Below are positions 35,412 to 48,606 of a DNA stretch of 64,000 bases, one piece after another. Origin of the DNA: Isoetes taiwanensis (Eukaryota; Streptophyta; Lycopodiopsida; Isoetales; Isoetaceae); NCBI GenBank assembly GCA_021234155.1, contig JAJEKV010000078.1, forward strand, positions 310,001 through 374,000. The letters are read 5' to 3'. The notes under the pieces were generated by a model. It was not told where the DNA came from, did no database searches, and saw nothing but the letters and a program-made list of their open reading frames with translations. How positions within the stretch are numbered: the first letter of the stretch is position 1; each line of letters opens with the position of its first letter. A program made the translations under genes and the position numbers.

Positions 35412-37172
35412 GATAACATCAGCCGTTGGGGTGTCTAAAATTTTTTTGGGACCATTGGATGCTGGCATATGTCACAGCATATGCCATGGGGCGAATTTGC
35501 AGCCCTCAAATGCAAGTCAAGATGGGGTCAAAACCCCCATCTTTGACTTACCCCTAACATTCCACGAAACCATTGAATAAATAGAATATTTGAAAATTAG
35601 CAGCCTGACCAAACAAGTAGAGCCTGGGGAATCGAACCCCAGATATCCAATGCCCATGCCTTACCTGGCAGAAAATGAGCCCCAGCCGAGAAAATGAGCA
35701 GAACACTTGCTCAAGAAGCCACCCAAATTTCGCAGACAAAAAACTTTGAATCGGGTTAGGCGTTTCCTAAGAGCTCCATGGAGAGAAATAGTGATGCAAA
35801 GGCGTAAACAAGCAGAGAACCTTGGAATGAGACCAAGAAACAAAGCTTCAAACAAGTCGCTAAGCTTCAAGGAAAACGATGGGAAAACCGCGGCGAAATA
35901 ATGGCAAAACCACAAGATTTGTTCAAAATGTAACCAAAGAAGACTCATGGGGAGAGCAAGACCTGCGAAACCCCAAAGCTCCATGCATCACCGCATCGGC
36001 CGCTCCATGCATCAGCGACTTCCGGACCCAAATCTATGCTTCGCAACCCCTACGCCAAATCTATGCCTTTATACCGCATGCGTAAAACCAAAATATGGAA
36101 AACTAAGCTCCATATATGGATATATATCTGGATAAAGACGGCCATGTTCTTGGAGATCTTGCCGGAAACACCCGATGGACGCTGCTATTACTAGTCTGCT
36201 TCTTGTGGGAGCGCTGTAGCAAACAAAATAGACTAAAAGCAAGCAACAAAAAAAGAAAAACGACCCGCCATAGCTGCCACAGTTCCTATAGAAGCGCCAT
36301 AGCCGCCATAACCGCCTGCTGCATCGGCATCCTTTGAGCCTAAATGCCGCAGAAATAAAACCCCAGATTCGATTCTTCTATTTCGAATCCACAGTGCCAC
36401 CGTCAGCATTTACGGTATTCTTATACGAATACCGTCCAAAACATTTAACAATCTTAGGTTATAAAGATACGGTTTGTGGAGGGCAAACATTATGTGGAAA
36501 AACTCAAATAAATGCCTTTTAAAAGCCTTAAACCCGATCAAATTATCTGCGCCCGAATTTGGTTACTCTCCCAAGAATGGAAACCTCCCCTTTTTGGTTA
36601 CTCTCCCAAGAATGGAAACCTCCCTTTTAAGCTGAGGAGGTTTTCATATAGGAAAATTGGGGAGGTTTCTACTTGGATCAGAATTTTTTGAGCGAAGAGA
36701 TCCGCTCCTCATAAATGCAAAAAATTGATCCACTCCTCATAAATGCAAAGAATTTATCGTCGATGGCAAAATTAGATTGCCCCTTTCAGATTCGTACAGG
36801 AATTTCTATTTAGAGCTTTTCAAGTTCCTTTCCTGTAAGCTGCTCTTGATGCAAAGCGTTGATTCTTGATTCTGAGGACTGAAAACTGGGGTAAGCAAAT
36901 CGATTTTTGGAGTTTTGCATGTTTTGCTCTTTGGACTACCAATCTTGCAGAATGCGCCTTGCATTTTTATATGCCCAGACTCATCGCCAAAGGCGTGTAT
37001 CCCTTCAAAAGTAAGTTTTTTCTTCGCATTCATACTTTGGCTGGTCATTTTTTTCTGTTTTAGATCACACCGCTTCCGATTTCAATCCGAAAATTCTGTC
37101 TTGTGTCTGCTATGTGGGTCATAAATGTTCTTGCGAATTCGATTCAGTTCTGGAAACTGCTTTAATTCTCTA
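35412..37172. other. mostly gene-free stretch with a SINE-like tRNA relic
   Basis: Minus strand about 35,690-35,612 carries a T-arm/B-box-like CTGGGGTTCGATTCCCCAG preceded by GCCAGGTAAGGCATGGGC, which suggests a tRNA-derived SINE head. GGAAACCTCCC words occur at 36,575-36,660. No convincing gene. Confidence 0.35.
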
Positions 37173-37202
37173 CTAGTAACATTGCCCGGCGTTGCCGGGC
37201 TT
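37173..37202 (-). mobile_element. Helitron 3' terminus, minus strand
   Basis: The reverse complement reads GCCCGGCAACGCCGGGC, then AATGTTACTAG and T, the same terminus as at 3935. The element should extend to the right, but no TC...TATTATAATG start was found before 43 kb, so it is truncated or its 5' end is diverged. Confidence 0.7.
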
Positions 37203-37441
37203 TAGTAAACATGCTATGTTGGGGTGAGGATATTGTGTTGTATTGTGATTTTTGCGCAAAAGCAATAGACCACCAAATAATATTGATTTACATAAGAAAC
37301 CTTGTAACAATTAGAATGTTTGTTCAAAAGGAAATTAATTTATTGCAAAGTTGTGATTAAAAGAAGTCATGTCTTTCAACACAAATGCATTTATCTGCCT
37401 TTATGAAATTTGGGGTCTAATATGTTGTTATAGTGGTTATT

Positions 37442-37685
37442 ACCCGGGGGATGCACTTATACATAAGGGGGGTATGGCATCTGCGTTCGGAGGGTGGCAA
37501 AAAACCCCCCTTGTATACACAATTTTAAAAGGCAATTTGACCCCTTTGTGTATAGATATTGCTCCAAATCAGTGCCTAAAAACACCCCTAACCCCTAAGT
37601 ATACGTACGCAAATGGTCCAAAAAACACCCCTCCGTTGAACTCTCATGGGTTATACGCTGATCAAAGGTGAATCCCCCGGGGGTT
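37442..37685. repeat. about 244-bp element with CCCGGGGG inverted ends
   Basis: Begins ACCCGGGGGATGCAC and ends GTGAATCCCCCGGGGGT, imperfect inverted ends. The interior consists of short units such as CAAAAAACCCCCCTTGTATAC and AAAAACACCCCT. A related half is at about 3168-3290. It resembles a non-autonomous foldback or satellite-like element; no coding sequence. Confidence 0.5.
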
Positions 37686-40600
37686 ATTGGAAGTATATAT
37701 TATAGGTCTACATTGGTTATTGTTATTGAATTAAGAGTAGGGCTAAGGAACAACGAAGAAAAAAACCATACCTTACCTTAATAGGCTGCTGAATGCATAG
37801 GTACCAAATCATACGTTGGACCAAAGTACATGCTGGATGATAATGATGATGATGCATATCCTTGTAGACAAAGCATGGAGAATATGGCAATTGCAAAGTT
37901 CACGAACGCACAAATAAACACTTAAAATGTTTATGATGTTTGTGAATCAAGAATCGAAAGCTTTTTTGAATAATAATGTAGATAAAGAATAGATAATCAC
38001 CCTGACTGGAACTTTTCAAGAAAAATGCTTGGTTGAACTATCGGCTCTTGAACCTTAGATAGAAAAAGATGTGTTTAGTCGTGGATATACAATGTTCTGT
38101 AGATGTTGAATAGCTGAAGAGCGGAAGAAAAAAAATATAGAAGATGTATTGTGAACATGCTTATCAAACATCCTAATTTGATGCCTTGTTCAACATCTTC
38201 CTAAGGTTATACACAATAAGCTTTATTCCACAACAGTGTTTCAAGTTCGGACTTGAATTTTTGTACTTATCAATTTCGGACTTTAATTTTTGTACTTAAG
38301 GTCCATAAATTGTTGTTTATTTGTTGCCTTTGAGTAGATGAATATCAATCGTCTCGGAAGGACGGGGTATAACATATTTCATAGGATTGACTAAACGGAA
38401 GCATTATGGGAATATGACATTTAAATTTGATAAATGTTTAGTTTTAGTGGAGTTTAAATTGTATTGACGTGCATCTTTTGAATTGACCTTTTGAGCACCT
38501 TTCAAACCCCTGGAACCCTTATGCCCCTCAACTTCCCATTTGATTTTGTTAACTTTCATGGATGAAGGCATAGTGTAAAAATATTTATAGAAGTTCAAAT
38601 TTTGTCGAGGATTTGGAGACATGGAAGTATTCTCTAGCAAATGGCCAATTGGGGCACCAGTTGGCGCCAAAATGAGTGAAAAGAGAATCATTTGTCAGGA
38701 TCTTGCCGCATCATTCTTAGTCTTTTGCCACATCATTCCTGGGATTGCCTTGTTCCATCACAATGGTGTCGACAGAGTTTGTATCTTCTTTCAACTAATT
38801 GAGGAGGCAAATAATAGATTGGAATAAAACATAGCTAATTCTAGTCAATGGATCTCATATATATATTTTCTAATTTGGTTGATGGCTTTTAAAGATCGCT
38901 TTTGTTTATTCTAGATAATGTGTCATATTTTATTGTTAAGCAAAAGTCGATTGAAAATCAAGTAATTACTAAAAAACTCGAGCGGCAATCCTCATACATC
39001 ACTACCACTATTGAAAATAAAGGTTTTTACAAATATGTTTTAACCAATACTGTAAGACAATTTATCATATCAATGTCATGTGTCGCTAGGCTTTAATCTT
39101 AATGTGCTTGCATGTCCAATATGAGATAACTTGTCCAAGCGATATTCTTGAGAAACAATTAATGTTGACCCCCAGGTATGCAGTATATACATTTTAACTT
39201 TTTTGATATGAAGCACATTTTGGGATAAATTTCAGAGGCATTAGCATAACAAACAGAACAGACACAATAGCTGATGTTCATTCCTTCTAAAAAATTTCTC
39301 TGCACAGCTTTTGAATCCAATTTGATATGAGATATCAATCATACAAAAGCAACAACCCAAAGCTTGAATATAATCCAACTCATTTGCAGGCAATTATTGT
39401 GATATGAGTCAGAAATATGATTGGACAACCAGAACGACGTTAGTACACAAACAAAATACCACGACAGAGCTTAGGACAGTAGCCCATTCTCTAACTGAAG
39501 CAGGATTGGAGACTGGACCAGATTTGTAGGGTTGGAAATGAGAAATAAGTGGGATTTGTTCTAAAACGAAGGTGAACTAAACATCGCAATAAAATAGGAT
39601 ATTGCTAGACTAAACTAATGTATAATGTGTCAAAGCATTCATAAAGACTTGACCAGAGAACCTGCTGCAATGGCATAGAGGAAATGAGTTAAGCTCACGG
39701 CTAGTCTATGTTTAAGATTACTCTAAAAAGATGTTGAACTTGGGACCAAAGGAACATTGCTCTGATAAAAGCAACCTTAATGAACATGCTTGGAATCTTC
39801 TAGCCATACTCTGCCTACGTCTCTAGATCTCAAACACAAAAGACACCATCAAGGGAGGTAAAAAATTGATCAATATATCTTCTCCCTTTCCATTCACTAT
39901 ACACTATCATATATTTGTCTATAATACTCTAGCTTCTTAGTGGCAAACTTCATAATGATATAGAACTACCGAAACATTTTAGATGAGCAAAGAGCCATGG
40001 AAGCCTTTGAGACTGAATTGAAATGGCATTATCTAAAAATCATATTGCAACGCTTGACAATCACCTCTGAATCATTTTTTGTATATCTCTCATCGTTTTA
40101 TCCTTCAGACAAAATTAGATCAAGCCAAGCAGTCATATGGCAGATATGCTCGTGCAATTACCTCTTTGTAGAAGGACATTATTTGTTGTTATAAATATCT
40201 TCCCGTTCTTCTGTATTGCCCTGTTGAGCGGCCTACAAAAAATACCTGTAATATTTAGAGGGCATAAAATACAATAGAATCTAGAGAATACTGAAGACCT
40301 TAGACAACATAAACAATTTTCTGACATCTTTAGCACTGCAAGAGGAAGAAGCAATTTTAGATAGTTAAGAGGCTTGTGTATGAATATCTGCACCCTGAGT
40401 TTCAGATAACAGAGCTCTAATCCATAACCCTAATATAATTTGCCTTCCAAAGACATTCAAAGCCTGCATGTGAAATATGTCACAGCTTTCATACAGTCAA
40501 CAAACAACGAAATCATAGAAAGCATTTCTATATTCTATCTTGTAACCCCTTATTAGCTAAATCGAAATCATAGAAAAAGGGTTAACTCTTGGTGAAAATA

Positions 40601-43600
40601 GGTGGTCTAAAAAATCTGCTCACCTCCAATTGAACTTATGCACAAATTTTTGCACTGGCCCCTGCTTGTTGGCATCCAAAAAGGGTCCAGTTTCGGGTAC
40701 GTTTTTACATGCAACTTTGCTCTCCTGAACACCTCAAGCAATAGAATGCATAAATATGCCCTAGCATGAGGAACAAACAAACGTCTGATAACACATTTTA
40801 AAGGACCTGACTTCTATAACGAAGCACAGATTTGAAACCAGTAAGGAGCAACAGGGCAAATACCAAGCTCGATGCCCAAATAAGAGAAACCATGCCTACA
40901 GAAATCATGCTAGTAAATGGAATGCCATGGAAAGAACCTCAGCGATGATGACTTACCACAGAGTCAAATAAGGCAGCAGTTCATGGTGCCTATAGCCAAA
41001 CGGAAGAGAGGAGTTTCCACAAATCGTAGCTTGCATAAATCGTGGCCTGCATGCGGAGATGTTGAAAAATAAACTCTTTCTAGCCTCAGGCTAGAAGCGT
41101 GGCACATATTAATCTACCTAGGCATGCAACCTCCAACGCACAACAGGCTCGGCACAAAAAAAAATAGGTTTGGCGATCTTCATCTAACAGATGCCGGACA
41201 TGTATGAACCAAACCATAAGGCGTTTTTATTTTTGGGACATTTGAAAAATTTTCTGGAAACTAATAACCTTTAAAACCTTAGGAAAATAGTTTAACAAAA
41301 ATTCCAAAAAGTTTCCTACCAAACCAGAAAATCCAATTTAAACAATAGATTTTCGAGCATATTATATCCTTGGAATCGAGTTTTGCTAAATTTTAATGTT
41401 GCAGCAAAAATTTTTGCGTTTTTGCATGGCAGATATTTGTATTTAGAGCTCTGAAGCTAGGTCTGAAGCAAGCGGCAAGAGAAACCGTGATGATCAAACC
41501 CTTCCGCCTGGTATTCTTCTGTAACCATGGATATTTTTCTGTAACCTGTAACCCTGTATTATCAGCAATTTTCGTGGATACATGTTATAGAAATAGAAGC
41601 CGTTGAAATAGAAGTTCCTGCCATTGAAATAGAAGCCGCTGAAATAGAAGCCATTGAAAGGGGCATTGAAATGTTCCTGCCCCTTTGTAGAAAAGCTCCC
41701 AGGTTCAGGTTTTTGCAAGCCAAGAAATTCCCATGAACAAGTGAATTCAGAAAAAGGATGCATCGAACTAATTCCTGCTCAATTATTTTTTAGCCAAAAA
41801 AGGAAAAGGTCGGGTCGTGATCAGAATAGTGATGGCGGACACCTATTTGCAGACAAAAAAGGGGCAGATTAGACTATAAAACAGGGATGTGGGCCAGTTT
41901 TAGGGACTCATAAGACTCTGCTCTTCAATTCGATCTCAGCAACCTGTTTTTTTTTTTGTTAGCCGCTCCAATTCCGACCTCTGCCGAAATCTGAGCCAGC
42001 TCAAGACTTGTATGAATTCCCGTTTTGCCCGCCTTGGCTGCTGAATCCTATATGGAAATTGGATTCTAGGCTCAGGCCCTTATTTTAATTGCTTTAGAGC
42101 ACATTTTGTCTATAACCATTATAAAATTGGGTGTCAGATTGTCAGATTGAGTGCAAAATTGTGTTGAGCTGTTATCAGATCTATAAGATTATTTCTAAAT
42201 TTTGATTTGTGTTACTATGGCTTCAGAGAATTCAGTTTTGTTTATTATACCTGTCCTCCAGTCTTGTGTTGGGTTGTTAGAACAAAGCAAGAGATCACAA
42301 ATTCATACCTAAATTTGCAACTTTTGGCAGGTTTAACTCTTGAACCAGCGAAAATATGAAGCCCAGCGGAAGGGAAATGTGAAGCCCAACGGAAGGGGAG
42401 GTTTCCATTCCAAAGATTCCAACACAGGATTTCTGATCGCAAGGAAAATTGGCAAAGAAGAATTGAAGAATTATATACTTGCCACAAATAGCGTGATGTC
42501 AGGTAAGCCTACACAAGGAGATTCTCAACTTTGATATCAGGAAGCTGGCTCAGTATTATTTCTTCAAAATATGGTTTGCATTGGGATATTGTATTCTCAC
42601 AAGCTCTTCTTAGCAAAAGAGCTCTCTATACTACTCCTTTTTAATAATGAATTTATATAAAATTTTCAAAATTTTCGATACTGGTTTGAATTGGAGTGCG
42701 ATTGAATTTGTTTTGCTTTTAGGAACTTTTTTGAGAAACCTCCCCAAGGTTATATTGTAAAAGAATTCCCATGTTCTTGGAATTTTGTGAATAAGACAAG
42801 CTGATATGCCTTGCTATAGTATTTTTTTTAATCCCAAATGAATAGGATTTCGTATGATTTTGTTTCAATGGTTAGTGCATTTTGTTGGCGTGACGTTAAA
42901 ATACTATCTATCTATCTATCTTTATTGTGCGCTATTGTGTGCTATGTACGTGCTATTGTACCATGTTTGGGACTATTAAGGAACATTAAAATTCATTAAA
43001 ATGGATGCATAATAGAAAGAAATAGTTTTATGCATTGATGTGGTGATCATAGAAATGCAAATTTCGTTAGGGTTGGTATGTGGTGATCATAGAAATGCAA
43101 ATTTCGTTAGGGTTGGCCTCAGTGGACGATAAAAAATCATTCTCATTCTCATTTAATCTTTCATTGTGCCCTTTCTTTTAGTACTTATTAGTACTCAACA
43201 ATATTAATGCTTCTTTTTCCTTACATCTTACCTTAGATAATATACATGGGAAGGGCGCACATGAAGAGGGCGAGGGTGTGATGACGCCTTCGCCGCCTCC
43301 ACCGATTAGGACTTGCACTTCATGGGTGAGTTCTCTCTATATAGATTAACTAGATCCATTGCTTAGTTTTAGGGTTAGGGTTTTAGGGTTTGTTACGTGC
43401 ATCTTTTTAGTGGCTTTTGCATCTTGGAATGTCTTTTGACCTGACGATGCTCAGAATACTGCCTCAATCTGTAAGTTCAATATAAGTCCTCTCTGTCTTG
43501 TCTCATATGTACACTTGTACAGTTTGATATCATTCTTATTCTCGAAAACATTTCGAGGAGGGGTTTTTTTTTATCCCGGTTTGAGTCCCATAAGTCGATT

Positions 43601-44640
43601 GATCTTCGTAGATGATAAAAACCTATCCTATTCTATTATATTCTATTCTATTCTATTCTTGCACTGCGACTCGCATGAAACCAACAAAGCGCCCGAATAC
43701 CAAAGGACTTCCTTAACAAACTAGGATCGAGGACGAAGGTCACAGGATGAAGGCTAAAGGCCGAAAAGGACAGCAGGAAAGCAACGCCAATTGGCCAAAC
43801 CAAAGTGTGAAGAAGCCCCTCCCCGCCTCGGAAACAAATCAAAGAGAATAAGGTATGCCGAGAGAAGAGGAAGTTACCGATGATAGGCTTCTCATTCATC
43901 TCAAAGCAGATTTCTATTAATAGGGGAGCGATGGATAGTCGCACACATGCTTAACTACCCACTAAAAATAAAGGGAAATCCAATTATATCATTTGGACCC
44001 AAAAACAAATACAATGCTAATAGATGAGTGGTTGATGTACCGCCGAAAGCTTATCACCGGATTAAAAACCTCGCCTTCGGTTTTCGAGGAAAAACCCTAG
44101 TGATAAGCCTTCGGCAAGGGGCTTAGACAAACGTAAGGCATAGAAACGCCCCAAAAACCCCGCATGGAGAAGTCAAAACGGATGGCGCCGCCCCCCGACC
44201 GCACATCACCAACACAACAAACGAGAAACATACCAGAGAATAGCATCACCCAGTGGGTGGAAAAAAAGCATCACCCACCGGGTGGAAAAACATGATAAAC
44301 AGAACTTGTACAAAATATAAACAAAGAAAGGGGGGAGGGTGGGTTCAAAGAGAAAAAGGTACTGCTGAGAGAAGAGGAAGCGCCGATGAAACGTCGATGA
44401 AGAACTCCGCAATAAGTAGCAAACGCCCAACCTGAAGAACGGCCTAAAACGCATGCGATGCATGCATGCAACGCATGCAATGCATGCATGCTCGTCTTGA
44501 GCAAGAATGCCGATTCGCTACGCGAATCGACGACATTATGTTTTAGAATTGTGTAGATTTTCCAACACTGGATATATTTCTCTCTCCTTTGCTCCTAATC
44601 CAACTTCTCTTTTCAAACCTATTCAACAGCGGATCTACAC
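37686..44640. other. gene-free stretch with scattered repeats
   Basis: No supported gene in about 7 kb. Seen: a cluster of GAAATAGAAGCC units at 41,585-41,665; (CTAT)n at 42,903-42,925; a direct repeat of a 42-bp segment containing GATCATAGAAATGCAAATTT near 43,045 and 43,087; telomere-like TTTTAGGGTTAGGG text at 43,367-43,392; a LINE-type 3' end with GATAAAAACCTATCC and a TATTC tail at 43,560-43,661; ATGCATGC runs at 44,455-44,490. Confidence 0.45.
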
Positions 44641-45856
44641 ATTACAGGGATGGTAAATGGTGTCGCGAGAAATGGGATAAGTTAATGATTCTTTTCATTT
44701 TGGCAAAGGGTTGAAATAAACTAATGAAAAACCCTTGTTGGAATAAATGACTAGAATTTTCATCATTTGGATTCACTGGGTCATGAGCAGCACTTTGTTA
44801 TTATAAAGGTGGAGGAGACAAAGCGGTAAAAATTCTTCCTAGCAAGAGGTTTTGCCGTGGCCCTAGTGGTAAGTGGATAAACCAAGCATGATGCTCTTGG
44901 CGGGAAAACAACTCGTAGTTGAAGCTAGGCTGCTTCATGAGAATTTAGAAAATCTTGAAGGTATTAACCCATCTGAGGAGTCTCTGGGAGAATTTTTAGA
45001 AGAAGAGGTCAGATCTTTTGAACGGGTTAAGATGCTAGATTTTTATAAGAAGAATGTTACTCCGGAGCAAGCCTTGCATTGTATTAACCAAATTAAAATC
45101 ATACTTGCGGCAACAAAGAAAAGCGAGCCTGCTTGATTATTGTATGCCACATTCAATCTGAAAGGCTGGGTGGATCTGCCCACTCTCAATCATGGGGAGG
45201 CACCTCGCTTAAGCCCAAGCCTAGCTACTCTACCACCTTTGAGGGTGTATTGAATAGCCAGGAAACGGATTGGGTTGTCTTGCTTCCAAGAATTGTGCTT
45301 GTAAGAATTGTCTTGTAGAGACAATTCTTATTCCATTCGATTTTTGAAAGAAACAAGAGGAAGCTAGACTTCCTGATAGACTAAGGAAGCTAGACTTCCT
45401 GATAGACTAATCCCAGTGATTGTGGGGAGCTCATGAAGTTCTTAGTGTGGGGGGTGGATCATTTGTCATCCAAAGGTAATCATATTCCAAATTCACAGGA
45501 ATCCCCCTTACTTCTAAACAACCACTTGGCTCTCCTTATTTCGAACTAAAAGAGCGATCCAAAAATAATCATGTTGCAAATTCACAAGAATCCCCCTTAC
45601 TTCTAAAACAACCAAACAACCATACTAGTAACACTTGGCTTCGCCCGCGCTAAATTCTTGTATGAATAAGAAAAGTTCAGCAATATTTTACTTGGCTATC
45701 TTGGTTTTCACATTTCTTAAATTTGTTCCCGTTGCAAACACAAATATGTGGTATTTGCTAAAGCACATACATGTGTTTATGAGTTCACAGCCATCAGGAA
45801 ACTATACAGCCCTAAATACGGGTGCATATACCTGTTTAAGGCCTCTAATGCTAGTA
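44640..45856. repeat. duplicated block B, left part
   Basis: Matches block A from about 29,970 to 31,074 and then from 34,009 to 34,111, with no Mutator-like insertion at CAAATATGT. It ends at A 45,856, directly before the 15.3-kb Helitron, and continues at 61,191. A 29-bp unit around GAAGCTAGACTTCCTGATAG is tandemly doubled at 45,358-45,407. Confidence 0.85.
44888..45136 (+). CDS. hypothetical 82-aa helical protein of block B
   Basis: The ATG-initiated frame MMLLAGKQLVVEARLLHENL continues with a Glu-rich helix (PSEESLGEFLEEEVRSFERV) and NVTPEQALHCINQIKIILAA. In block A (30.2-30.46 kb) the same frame has a stop after ESL and a frameshift. I recognise no family. It may be a fragment of a larger protein, with its start set by the first ATG. 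Confidence 0.3.
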   Translation: MMLLAGKQLVVEARLLHENLENLEGINPSEESLGEFLEEEVRSFERVKMLDFYKKNVTPEQALHCINQIKIILAATKKSEPA

Positions 45857-45937
45857 TCCTTACTATATTATAATGTTTTAGTGTCGTGGATCCAGCCCTA
45901 CAGACGGATGAGATCCATGACAGCAACCACGCCCTAA
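45662..45937 (+). pseudogene. signal-peptide-like frame interrupted by the Helitron
   Basis: Starts MNKKSSAIFYLAILVFTFLK, a short basic N-terminus plus a hydrophobic core typical of a secretory signal, then about 38 residues to the Helitron junction at 45,857. In block A the start codon is changed (ACG) and the Mutator-like element splits the same region. A gene is possible but weakly supported. Confidence 0.22.
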
Positions 45938-45939
45938 AA

Positions 45940-47580
45940 TCTTGGATGGTGCAGATTTCACACGCGAAACTTTCTCTGAGCTCTATCCCTAAGCAGTGAG
46001 TTCCGGAAGGCTCGGCATCTATCGAAAAACTAAGATAGCCGGATTTCATGGCTGAAAGTTTTGGCAGCCACCGCCTTGCCGAACTAAAGTCAGCGTCAAT
46101 TCAATGGAAACTGTTTAGGAAGACGATGTTTGCATGCTTAGTAGCTGATAACAAATAGTGGATTTCCAGGTTCGATTTTGCTTAGCTGATATTGAATCGA
46201 TGAGCTGCGAATGGATCGACGGCTGTGGAATGGATGATGAAGTTATGAGTGCTTAGAATACCGTTGCAGATCCAGTAACACCAGAAATGGTCGGTCTTTC
46301 TCTTTGGCATGCCATTCAGTTGTAGCTGCTTGATTGCCGAAATTTTTTTAATCATGGTTGCTTCTATTTGACTATTGGGTTCACATGTTCACATCATACA
46401 GTGGTTTGGATCATACAGTGGTTTGCATCCTGCAAGGATTTAGTCGGGAAGGCAGAACAATATTTTGGCTTTGATCAGGTTATGGTGCCTAAGATAACTA
46501 AAGTAGATGCCTATTCATAGCTTATATGCATTGCAAGTAAGACTAAGATAAAATGAGTTGTATCCATTTTAATATATGCAAGTTTATGTTAAAAACTGTT
46601 CGCTGTTAATAATGCCATTTCGTAACGTTTTGTGCTTATACGATTTTGCCAGGAAGGAAACATGGGTCTACCTCAGACAACAGAATACGTGAAGTGCAAT
46701 AATATCTTAGGACAAAAGCCTCCTCAAATTTGAGGTATTAGTTTGGAGAGTTAAATTTACCGTCCTTTTTAATAGTTGCAAAGTTCATTTACTTTAAGGA
46801 TGACTTTTATTCTATTTGTTGCCAGTTAAGAAAGTACTCTACTATGAGAAAAGCTCTCAAATTTTAAATTCAACATCTCTTGCTTTAGCATTAAAGTAAA
46901 TTCACAGCTCCTTTTATCCTAAAGTTTGAAGTTGCTTTACGAAGCATTTAATTCTTATTTTCTTGCATATGCTTGATACTGATCAATTGTTTGTCAATGG
47001 CTCTTTTACCTTCCAAGTTCTTTGCATCATCTTTACGGCATCTGGTTTGTTGCCTATGCCAATCATATAAATATTGGTATTAGGTAGGCTATTAACAGAC
47101 ATATTCCTTCTTGATACTGACCAGATTGACATGGCTATGGATAAATGCCACTGTGAGTTGTAGATTGAGTTGGTGCATTTTGAACGTGTGGATAAATTCA
47201 GAGGTGGATTTTTTATCATCTTTAATCTCTTCCCAGTCAGCAGCAAAGTATCTCTACAAGAAAGGAGCATCTTTGCTCTGATATAATAAGCCATAAGTTG
47301 TTCCAGCACGTAAGCCATAAGGAGATGGTTTAAGGAAGAATGTTTGGGATCACCACATAATTGCTAGATAGATCAGGTCTGATATAAGTTGTAGCAATAA
47401 AGCATGATTTCATTAATTGGATAGAATAACGCAATTTTGAGAATTTTAAGCACACCTAATTTTCTCAAGCACCAATACTTTCACATATATAGTTCTCGAG
47501 CCCAAGATACATGAGGTCACTAACATACACATGTCCATACAAATTATGTGTTATACTTGTACGTGTACGTGATACTTGTA
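45940..47580. other. gene-free stretch inside the Helitron
   Basis: No supported gene. At 47,339-47,398 lies a 60-bp segment (TTGGGATCACCACATA ... GTCTGATATAAGTTGTAGCA) that recurs at 59,107-59,164 and may mark an end of element 3. Confidence 0.35.
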
Positions 47581-47640
47581 CAAGCTCAATAATGGCGCTA
47601 CAATCTACACCAATAATTCACATCAACAATTTTACTTCAC

Positions 47641-47649
47641 TATAAAAAC
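47641..47649 (+). promoter_or_regulatory. TATA box of the first 80-aa gene
   Basis: TATAAAAAC begins 43 bp before the ATG. The upstream 100 bp (CAATAAT...CACCAATAATTCACATCA...TTACTTCAC) is nearly the same as that upstream of the second gene. Confidence 0.6.
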
Positions 47650-47683
47650 AGCTCCACTCGATGGTAGAGGTCATTCATCTTCC

Positions 47684-47926
47684 ATGGCTTCCTTGCCTCC
47701 TCGTCCGGAGCACATCCGATCCTTCAAGTGCTACTTGAGCTACAACGATCTGTGTGAATGCTACAGAAATGGTATTAGTCTTGATCCATGGCTCCAGTCC
47801 AAAGCAGATGGTCCTGCGAGTGGTTGCAGGAAGCTCACTCGTGTTGTGGTCCACCTTTATTGGCGTCCTGATCAGGAGATCTATGAGCTGAATGCCATCA
47901 CCGTAGCAGGTGTTGATGATGAGTGA
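47684..47926 (+). CDS. small element-3 accessory protein 1 (80 aa)
   Basis: Intact frame MASLPPRPEHIRSFKCYLSY ... NDLCECYRNGISLDPWLQSK ... GVDDE. It is about half identical to the second 80-aa gene 680 bp downstream. Shared residues include IK/RSFKC-like text, the Y-x-DL motif, GI-LDP-LQSKA-G, C, RV--HL-W-P and the acidic VDE end. Start chosen at the ATG following the shared TATA box and shared TCATTCATCTTCCATGG-like context. There is no signal peptide or membrane segment. I do not recognise the family. Conservation of frame, length and promoter between copies suggests selection within the element. Confidence 0.62.
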   Translation: MASLPPRPEHIRSFKCYLSYNDLCECYRNGISLDPWLQSKADGPASGCRKLTRVVVHLYWRPDQEIYELNAITVAGVDDE

Positions 47927-48320
47927 ATCAGTGATGACTACTGTATCTGTTAAGGATATAATAATGATATGAGCACCTATGAACTATGTAAGGATGTAAT
48001 AGCACAATGAATATTATCTGATGTATCATATCTGAGTATAGTGTAACGGTGTGCTCTTCGACCTCCACTTTTTCTGCAAGCAGTCCCTAATTTCAATCAC
48101 ACCTAAATTACTCAAGCAAAAATGCTCTTACCTCACATAGATCCAAAATACAAGACATCCACACAAAATATCCATTATACTTGTTCGTGTACAAAATATG
48201 CGTTATATTTGTACGTGTACAATGTATGCATTATACTTGTAGATGTACATGACTCTTATACACGTTCAATAATGGTGCTACAGCCTAGCCCAATAATTCA
48301 CATCAATAATTTTTCTTCAC

Positions 48321-48330
48321 TATAAAAGTA
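48321..48330 (+). promoter_or_regulatory. TATA box of the second 80-aa gene
   Basis: TATAAAAGTA, again exactly 43 bp before the ATG, with the same CCAATAATTCACATCAATAA stretch upstream. Confidence 0.6.
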
Positions 48331-48363
48331 GCTCCATTCGGGGCTAGAAGTCATTCATCTCCC

Positions 48364-48606
48364 ATGGATTATTCGCCTAGTTCTGTGCACCACATCGAGG
48401 CGATCAAGTGCTCAATGAGCTACACTGATCTTGTGGGTTGCAGTGATAGGGGTATTCTTCTTGATCCCTACCTGCAATCCAAAGCCAATGGCGCTGAGAT
48501 TCGTTGCCCCGGGTTGATTCGTGTTATGATCCACCTCATTTGGCTTCCCGAGCGCAATAGCTATGAAATATCAGGGATCACTACATCAGATGTTGATGAA
48601 GACTGA
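48364..48606 (+). CDS. small element-3 accessory protein 2 (80 aa)
   Basis: Intact frame of exactly the same length as its tandem paralogue, starting MDYSPSSVHHIEAIKCSMSY, with GILLDPYLQSKANG and ending TSDVDED. The downstream transposase gene on the other strand ends 133 bp away at 48,739, so the two genes converge. A tandem duplication including the promoter produced the pair, after which both diverged while keeping frame and length. Function unknown. Confidence 0.62.
   Translation: MDYSPSSVHHIEAIKCSMSYTDLVGCSDRGILLDPYLQSKANGAEIRCPGLIRVMIHLIWLPERNSYEISGITTSDVDED

Noticed and set aside
43367-43392. Telomere tract
   Set aside because: Only three or four imperfect TTTAGGG units; more likely a telo-box or chance.
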